Source of the DNA: Streptomyces griseicoloratus | Lineage (GTDB): Bacteria > Actinomycetota > Actinomycetes > Streptomycetales > Streptomycetaceae | Direction: 5' to 3' | Assembly: GCF_014534645.1 (NCBI RefSeq) | Contig: NZ_JACVQF010000184.1 | Span: 248,001-312,000, forward strand | DNA: 64,000 nucleotides | Shown: in pieces, positions 60,333 through 64,000 of the stretch | How positions within the stretch are numbered: the first letter of the stretch is position 1 | Layout: every line of letters starts with the position of its first letter | Made by a program: the position numbers and the translations under genes | The notes under the pieces: model-generated | What the model saw: the letters and a program-made list of their open reading frames with translations, nothing else | Database searches by the model: none | What the model was told of the DNA's origin: nothing

Positions 60333-60506
60333 GGGCATCCTCCTGTCGCGGTCAGGGTGCCGTCCGGACACCCCGGCGACACCCTCGAACACTGCTTCTA
60401 TTTTACCGCCCACCACTGACAAAAGCCCCTGGCCACAAGGGCTTTGGGGGTGTGGTGGCGCATGGGGGAAACGGGTTTTCGCGCCCCTCGGGCTACCGTG
60501 TGCCGT

Positions 60507-60875
60507 ATGGAGATCTGGATCAACCCGGCCTGCTCGAAGTGCCGCAGCGCCATCAGCCTGCTCGACGCCGAGGGCGCCGACTACACCGTTCGCCGCTACC
60601 TGGAGGACGTGCCGAGCGAGGACGAGATCCGCGAGGTCCTGACCCGGCTCGGCCTGGAGCCGTGGGACATCACCCGGACCCAGGAGGCCGCCGCGAAGGA
60701 ACTGGGGCTGAAGGACTGGCCCCGTGACGAGGCGTCACGCGACCGCTGGATCACGGCGCTCGCCGGGCATCCGAAGCTGATCCAGCGTCCGATCATCACC
60801 GCGGACGACGGAACGGCCGTCGTCGCCCGCACCGATGACGCCGTCCGGGACGCCGTGTCCCGACGGCGCCTGTGA
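60507..60875 (+). CDS. ArsC/Spx-family reductase-like protein
   Basis: The 122-residue protein begins MEIWINPACSKCRSAISLLD, with a CxxC motif at the thioredoxin-fold N-terminus. The family-typical RRYLEDVPSEDEIREVLTRL, LGLKDWPRDEASRDRW-like segment and PKLIQRPIITADDGTAVVAR (with the conserved RPI) follow. Classic ArsC uses a single Cys; here the CxxC form occurs, so it could be a thiol oxidoreductase rather than an arsenate reductase. No ars genes are adjacent. Function within the family is uncertain. Confidence 0.85.
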   Translation: MEIWINPACSKCRSAISLLDAEGADYTVRRYLEDVPSEDEIREVLTRLGLEPWDITRTQEAAAKELGLKDWPRDEASRDRWITALAGHPKLIQRPIITADDGTAVVARTDDAVRDAVSRRRL

Positions 60876-60973
60876 CGCAGGTTACCCAGACGGATCTCCG
60901 TGACCGCTGAGTAACCCCGTTCGGTATCCCGTACATAGCGGCGTACGCTCCCCTACCTCTTCAGGAGGCGCGC

Positions 60974-61624
60974 ATGCCGCGCAGGAGAACTCTCGGTACG
61001 AAGAAGAAGATCGCGCTGCTCGTCGGCGCCGCGTCGGTGGCGGGCGGCGGGGCCTTCGTGATGGCGAGCACCTCGAACGCCACGCCGCCCGCGCCGGCCA
61101 CCCGGTCCGCCCAGGACTCGTCCGTCTGCCAGGGCCTGGCCACCGCACTCGGCAACAACCAGCGGTTCATCGAGGACCAGCGGGCCAATCCCGACGCGCA
61201 GTCCGCGGCGCGGATCGCCAACCGGGAGGCGGTCGTCGAGGAGATCCGGCGCAAGCAGGAGGCCTCCGGGTGCGCGGTCGGGGAGTCGGCTCAGGACTCC
61301 CCCACCGCGCAGCCCCCGCAGGCCGGTCAGGAGGCCGGCGGGCAGGGCGGTGAACAGGCAGCCGGCGAGCAGGCCGGTCAACAGGTGTGCAACGGCTCCA
61401 CCGTCACCCTCTCCGGCGAGGGCGGCGCGCCCGCCGCGTCCAGCAACCAGTTCCCGGTGGGCACCCGGCTCAAGGTCACCAACCTGGACAACGACAAGTC
61501 CACCACGGTCGAGGTCACCTCCGTCTCGGGAAGCTGCGCCCTGCTGAACAACGCGGCCTTCGAGCAGGTCCGCGAACCGGGCAAGTTCCTGATCCGGCGG
61601 GCCCTGATCGAGAAGGTGGGGTGA
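60974..61624 (+). CDS. Secreted protein of unknown function
   Basis: The 216-residue protein has an N-terminal signal: MPRRRTLGTKKKIALLVGAA then VAGGGAFVMASTSNA, likely cleaved near SNA-TP. It then has a helical part containing SSVCQGLATALGNNQRFIED and a Gln/Gly-rich linker (QPPQAGQEAGGQGGEQAAGE). A C-terminal domain with CNGSTVTLSGEGG and VTSVSGSCALLNNAAFEQVR follows. Four Cys may form disulfides. The C-terminal segment hints at a beta-barrel-like fold, but I do not recognise the family. The gene is followed by the glnII promoter region. Confidence 0.75.
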   Translation: MPRRRTLGTKKKIALLVGAASVAGGGAFVMASTSNATPPAPATRSAQDSSVCQGLATALGNNQRFIEDQRANPDAQSAARIANREAVVEEIRRKQEASGCAVGESAQDSPTAQPPQAGQEAGGQGGEQAAGEQAGQQVCNGSTVTLSGEGGAPAASSNQFPVGTRLKVTNLDNDKSTTVEVTSVSGSCALLNNAAFEQVREPGKFLIRRALIEKVG

Positions 61625-61722
61625 GGACCGGACTGCCACGCCGGGCGAGGCGGCGGCACGAACCGCACCCCGCCGCCGCCTCCACCGCGCTCACACCGTG
61701 AAACACAGCACACCACACCCAG

Positions 61723-61760
61723 GTAACACGGGGTTCACATACGGGCAATGGCCGGGAAAT
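61723..61760 (+). promoter_or_regulatory. GlnR binding site upstream of glnII
   Basis: Four half-sites with six-base spacers are visible: GTAAC, TTCAC, GCAAT and GAAAT. The second and third deviate from consensus, but spacing is exact and order matches the glnA site. It is centred about 118 bp before the glnII GTG. GlnR should activate glnII. The gap 61625-61859 holds this and no gene. Confidence 0.85.
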
Positions 61761-61859
61761 CGCCTGTTGACAAGCTCCCGGCAGTGAAAGCGGCGCCCCG
61801 GTGCCGCAGCGCCGCAGCACCCGCAGTGCACCCAGACCCACCCCGAAGGATGTGGCCCC

Positions 61860-62891
61860 GTGACCTTCAAGGCTGAGTACATCTGGATCGACGGCACCTC
61901 GCCGACGGCCAAGCTCCGTTCCAAGACGAAGATCATCCCGGGTGCCCCCGCCGGTCTGGACGCCCTCCCGGTCTGGGGTTTCGACGGGTCCTCCACCAAC
62001 CAGGCCGAGGGCCACTCCTCGGACTGCGTGCTCAAGCCGGTCTTCTCCTGCCCCGACCCGATCCGCGGCGGCGACGACGTCCTGGTGCTGTGCGAGGTCC
62101 TGGACACGGACCTGACCCCGCACCCGAGCAACACGCGCGCCGCGCTGGCCGAGGTCGCCGAGCGGTACGCCGCCCAGGAGCCGATCTTCGGCATCGAGCA
62201 GGAGTACACCTTCTTCAAGGACGGTTACCCCCTCGGCTTCCCCAAGGGCGGCTTCCCGGCCCCGCAGGGCGGCTACTACTGCGGCGTAGGCGCCGACGAG
62301 ATCTTCGGCCGTGACGTCGTCGAGGCGCACCTGGAGAACTGCCTGAAGGCGGGCCTCGGCATCTCCGGCATCAACGCCGAGGTCATGCCCGGCCAGTGGG
62401 AGTTCCAGGTCGGCCCGCTGTCCCCGCTGGAGGTCTCCGACCAGCTGTGGGTGGCCCGCTGGCTGCTCTACCGCACCGCCGAGGACTTCGACATCGCCGC
62501 CACCCTCGACCCCAAGCCGGTCAAGGGCGACTGGAACGGCGCCGGCGCGCACACCAACTTCTCCACCAAGGCGATGCGCGAGTCCTACGACGCGATCATC
62601 ACCGCGTGCGAGTCGCTCGGCGAGGGCTCCAAGCCGCTCGACCACGTCAAGAACTACGGCGCCGGCATCGACGACCGCCTCACCGGCCTGCACGAGACCG
62701 CCCCGTGGAACGAGTACTCCTACGGCGTCTCCGACCGTGGTGCCTCCGTCCGCATCCCGTGGCAGGTCGAGAAGGACGGCAAGGGCTACATCGAGGACCG
62801 CCGTCCCAACGCCAACGTCGACCCGTACGTCGTGACCCGCCTGCTCGTCGACACCTGCTGCGAGGCCCTGGAGAAGGCCGGCCAGGTCTGA
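61860..62891 (+). CDS. glnII: Glutamine synthetase type II (eukaryote-like)
   Basis: The GTG at 61860 follows GAAGGATG and gives 343 residues. Motifs: MTFKAEYIWIDGTSPTAKLR, VWGFDGSSTNQAEGHSSDCV, IFGIEQEYTFFKDGYPLGFP, EVMPGQWEFQVGPL, GDWNGAGAHTNFSTKAMRES and DRGASVRIPWQVEKDGKGYI. These are the type II family signatures. It is an octamer or decamer of smaller subunits, usually heat-labile, and not adenylylated because the Tyr-bearing loop of type I is absent. It backs up GlnA under nitrogen limitation. Confidence 0.98.
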   Translation: MTFKAEYIWIDGTSPTAKLRSKTKIIPGAPAGLDALPVWGFDGSSTNQAEGHSSDCVLKPVFSCPDPIRGGDDVLVLCEVLDTDLTPHPSNTRAALAEVAERYAAQEPIFGIEQEYTFFKDGYPLGFPKGGFPAPQGGYYCGVGADEIFGRDVVEAHLENCLKAGLGISGINAEVMPGQWEFQVGPLSPLEVSDQLWVARWLLYRTAEDFDIAATLDPKPVKGDWNGAGAHTNFSTKAMRESYDAIITACESLGEGSKPLDHVKNYGAGIDDRLTGLHETAPWNEYSYGVSDRGASVRIPWQVEKDGKGYIEDRRPNANVDPYVVTRLLVDTCCEALEKAGQV

Positions 62892-62912
62892 TCCGCCCGC
62901 TGCTTCTCCGCC

Positions 62913-62945
62913 AGGGGCGTCCACCGTCGAGGTGGGCGCCCCTGC
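62913..62945 (+). terminator. Terminator after glnII
   Basis: A 14-bp stem with one G-T-type mismatch (62913-62926 with 62932-62945) has a 5-base loop, starting about 22 bp after the stop. Confidence 0.75.
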
Positions 62946-63034
62946 GGCTTTCCGCGACGCCCTCCCGGCCGGCCGGGCGTCCACGCTGTGAGAGCGGGCT
63001 CCTGTCCCGGCCCCGCGTCTGCTTCAATGGGACC

Positions 63035-63157
63035 ATGGCCAGCTTCCGGAAGTACGCAGCGACGGGTCGCCATGACCTGGAGCCCTTCTGGCCTTCCCGT
63101 CAGCACCACGACTTCGACCGGGTGTGTTGCCGCGCGCTGAACGCGCGGGCCCTGTAA
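63035..63157 (+). CDS. Candidate Cys-Cys leader peptide, 40 codons
   Basis: The ATG at 63035 opens a 40-residue frame ending SRQHHDFDRVCCRALNARAL. The pattern H-x-D-x-x-R-x-C-C resembles short leader peptides (R-H-x-D-L/F-x-R-x-x-x-C) found upstream of sulfur-metabolism genes in actinobacteria. Two consecutive Cys codons suit Cys-responsive ribosome stalling, as described for polycysteine leaders in mycobacteria. A TTCAAT -10-like hexamer lies 6 bases before the ATG, which would make it nearly leaderless. It ends 117 bp before the winged-helix gene. The gap shows no clear terminator. Confidence 0.6.
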   Translation: MASFRKYAATGRHDLEPFWPSRQHHDFDRVCCRALNARAL

Positions 63158-63274
63158 GCCGTACACCCGGCCCCGGCCAGCGCGCACGACGTACGTCCCC
63201 GCGGCGCGCCCGACCACGAACTCGCGGCCGTCGCCCCTTCCGACGAACATCTCGCGCGAAAGAGCTGACGTCTC

Positions 63275-63859
63275 ATGGCGACCACCCGTTCCCTGTCCAC
63301 CGTCACCCTCGACTCCCCCGCCCCCACCGGGTCCCGGCACCGGCTGCGCGCCGTCGGCCACGACGAGGCGGTCGGCGTGGCGGACCTCCTGCCGCCCGGC
63401 GCCACCTGGCTGCCCGCACCCCCGCACGCCCTGCCCGCGCTGCCGGGCCGGCCGCCGATGGTCGGTTACCTGGTGCTCGTGCCCGCCGACCAGCAGCCGC
63501 CGTTCCCGCCGTCCGCCGCCCCCGGCCGCACGGCGGAGGCCACCGGGATTGGCGACGGCCCCGGCGACCCGCTCGTCCGTGTCGACACCACCCGGCGCAC
63601 GGCCGCCGTCGACGGCCGCGAACTCGACCTGACCTACCTGGAGTTCGAACTGCTCGCCCACCTGGTCACGCATCCGCACCGGGTGCACACCCGCGACCAC
63701 CTGGTCACCACGGTGTGGGGCTACGGCCACGTGGGCGACGGCCGCACCGTCGACGTCCACATCGCGCGGCTGCGCCGCAAGCTGGGCGCCGAGCACCGGC
63801 AGACGATCCAGACCGTGCGGCGCGTGGGCTACAAGTACACGCCGCCGGCCGGCCGCTGA
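63275..63859 (+). CDS. Winged-helix (OmpR/PhoB-type) regulator without receiver domain
   Basis: The 194-residue protein has an N-terminal half with no phospho-receiver (VGYLVLVPADQQPPFPPSAA is linker-like) and a C-terminal trans_reg_C winged helix: LDLTYLEFELLAHLVTHPHR, VHTRDHLVTTVWGYGHVGDG, RTVDVHIARLRRKLGAEHRQ and TIQTVRRVGYKYTP. It is related in fold to GlnR but lacks its receiver-like N-terminal half. It sits behind a Cys-Cys leader peptide and downstream of glnII. Ribosome site GAAAGAG lies about 11 bases before the ATG. Target unknown. Confidence 0.9.
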   Translation: MATTRSLSTVTLDSPAPTGSRHRLRAVGHDEAVGVADLLPPGATWLPAPPHALPALPGRPPMVGYLVLVPADQQPPFPPSAAPGRTAEATGIGDGPGDPLVRVDTTRRTAAVDGRELDLTYLEFELLAHLVTHPHRVHTRDHLVTTVWGYGHVGDGRTVDVHIARLRRKLGAEHRQTIQTVRRVGYKYTPPAGR

Positions 63860-63919
63860 CCCTCTGCCGACAGCAGACACCCGTTCCCTCCGGCCCGCGC
63901 CCCCGGCAGAGTGACCGGC

Positions 63920-64000
63920 ATGAGGCTACTGGTGCTGGGCGGTACGGAGTTCGTCGGACGGGCCGTGGTGGAGGCGGCCCTCGGGCGCGGCTGGGAGGTG
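63920..64000 (+). CDS. NAD-dependent epimerase/reductase, truncated by window end
   Basis: Only the first 27 codons are present (MRLLVLGGTEFVGRAVVEAA). The GGTEFVGR motif is a Rossmann NAD(P)-binding start. The rest lies beyond the window, so the exact family cannot be called. Confidence 0.75.
   Translation, partial: MRLLVLGGTEFVGRAVVEAALGRGWEV

Overview
The window is chromosomal DNA from a Streptomyces. The evidence is the very high GC content, the GC-rich third codon positions, the many GTG starts, the genes coupled by ATGA/GTGA overlaps, the long perfect hairpin terminators, and the actinobacterial gene content (bcc-aa3 respiratory chain with CtaF, GlnR boxes, both glnA and glnII, PspAA/PspAB). 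From memory, the gene order matches the core-chromosome segment of S. coelicolor between trpD/qcr and glnII. I see no prophage, rRNA, tRNA or CRISPR array. The window looks like a conserved core region, with only small repeats and one MITE-like element as mobile DNA.

Layout. 0-12 kb: a class V aminotransferase fragment, a MITE-like element, trpD, then the respiratory cluster on the minus strand (ctaE-qcrCAB, ctaC-ctaD-ctaF) interrupted by a degenerate receiver-like protein and an L,D-transpeptidase lipoprotein. 12-18 kb: a cysteine desulfurase fused to a TusA domain, a PfkB sugar/nucleoside kinase, a membrane protein with a repetitive N-terminus, the A-type Fe-S carrier ErpA and the [4Fe-4S] enzyme NadA behind a paired operator. 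18-27 kb: an RND exporter, a two-component system, pspA-pspAA, a DUF3043 protein overlapping a methyltransferase that seems to start with CTG, and an HtrA-like lipoprotein. 28-33 kb: late cobalamin genes (a metallo-beta-lactamase/CobU fusion, cobT, cobS) with a methyltransferase and a membrane protein. 33-44 kb: a GH114 lipoprotein, pepA, then lpdA, the E2 gene (aceF/sucB), an FCD-type GntR regulator, aceE and a WYL regulator. 44-52 kb: a DUF4240 protein, a decaying GC-rich repeat tract at the end of an amidase gene carrying a TTA codon, a MarP-like protease, a GNAT, a TIGR01777 epimerase, an FAD oxidoreductase and an NsdA-like regulator. 52-64 kb: lipB-lipA, DUF4191, RDD, glnA, htpX-pspAB, an ArsC-like protein, a secreted protein, glnII, a probable Cys-Cys leader peptide and a winged-helix regulator, ending in a truncated Rossmann-fold gene.

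Several loci fit together. Lipoate synthesis (lipB, lipA) serves the lipoyl domains of the E2 protein that works with AceE and Lpd. The desulfurase-TusA fusion and ErpA could supply sulfur and clusters to NadA, LipA and the Rieske protein. PspA-PspAA and HtpX-PspAB are two halves of an envelope-stress module about 34 kb apart. glnA and glnII each have a four-half-site GlnR box. The observations I find least explained are the desulfurase-TusA fusion, the split Psp module, the decaying repeat tract joined to the amidase tail, the paired nadA operator, the Cys-Cys leader upstream of the winged-helix gene and the degenerate receiver inside the respiratory cluster.
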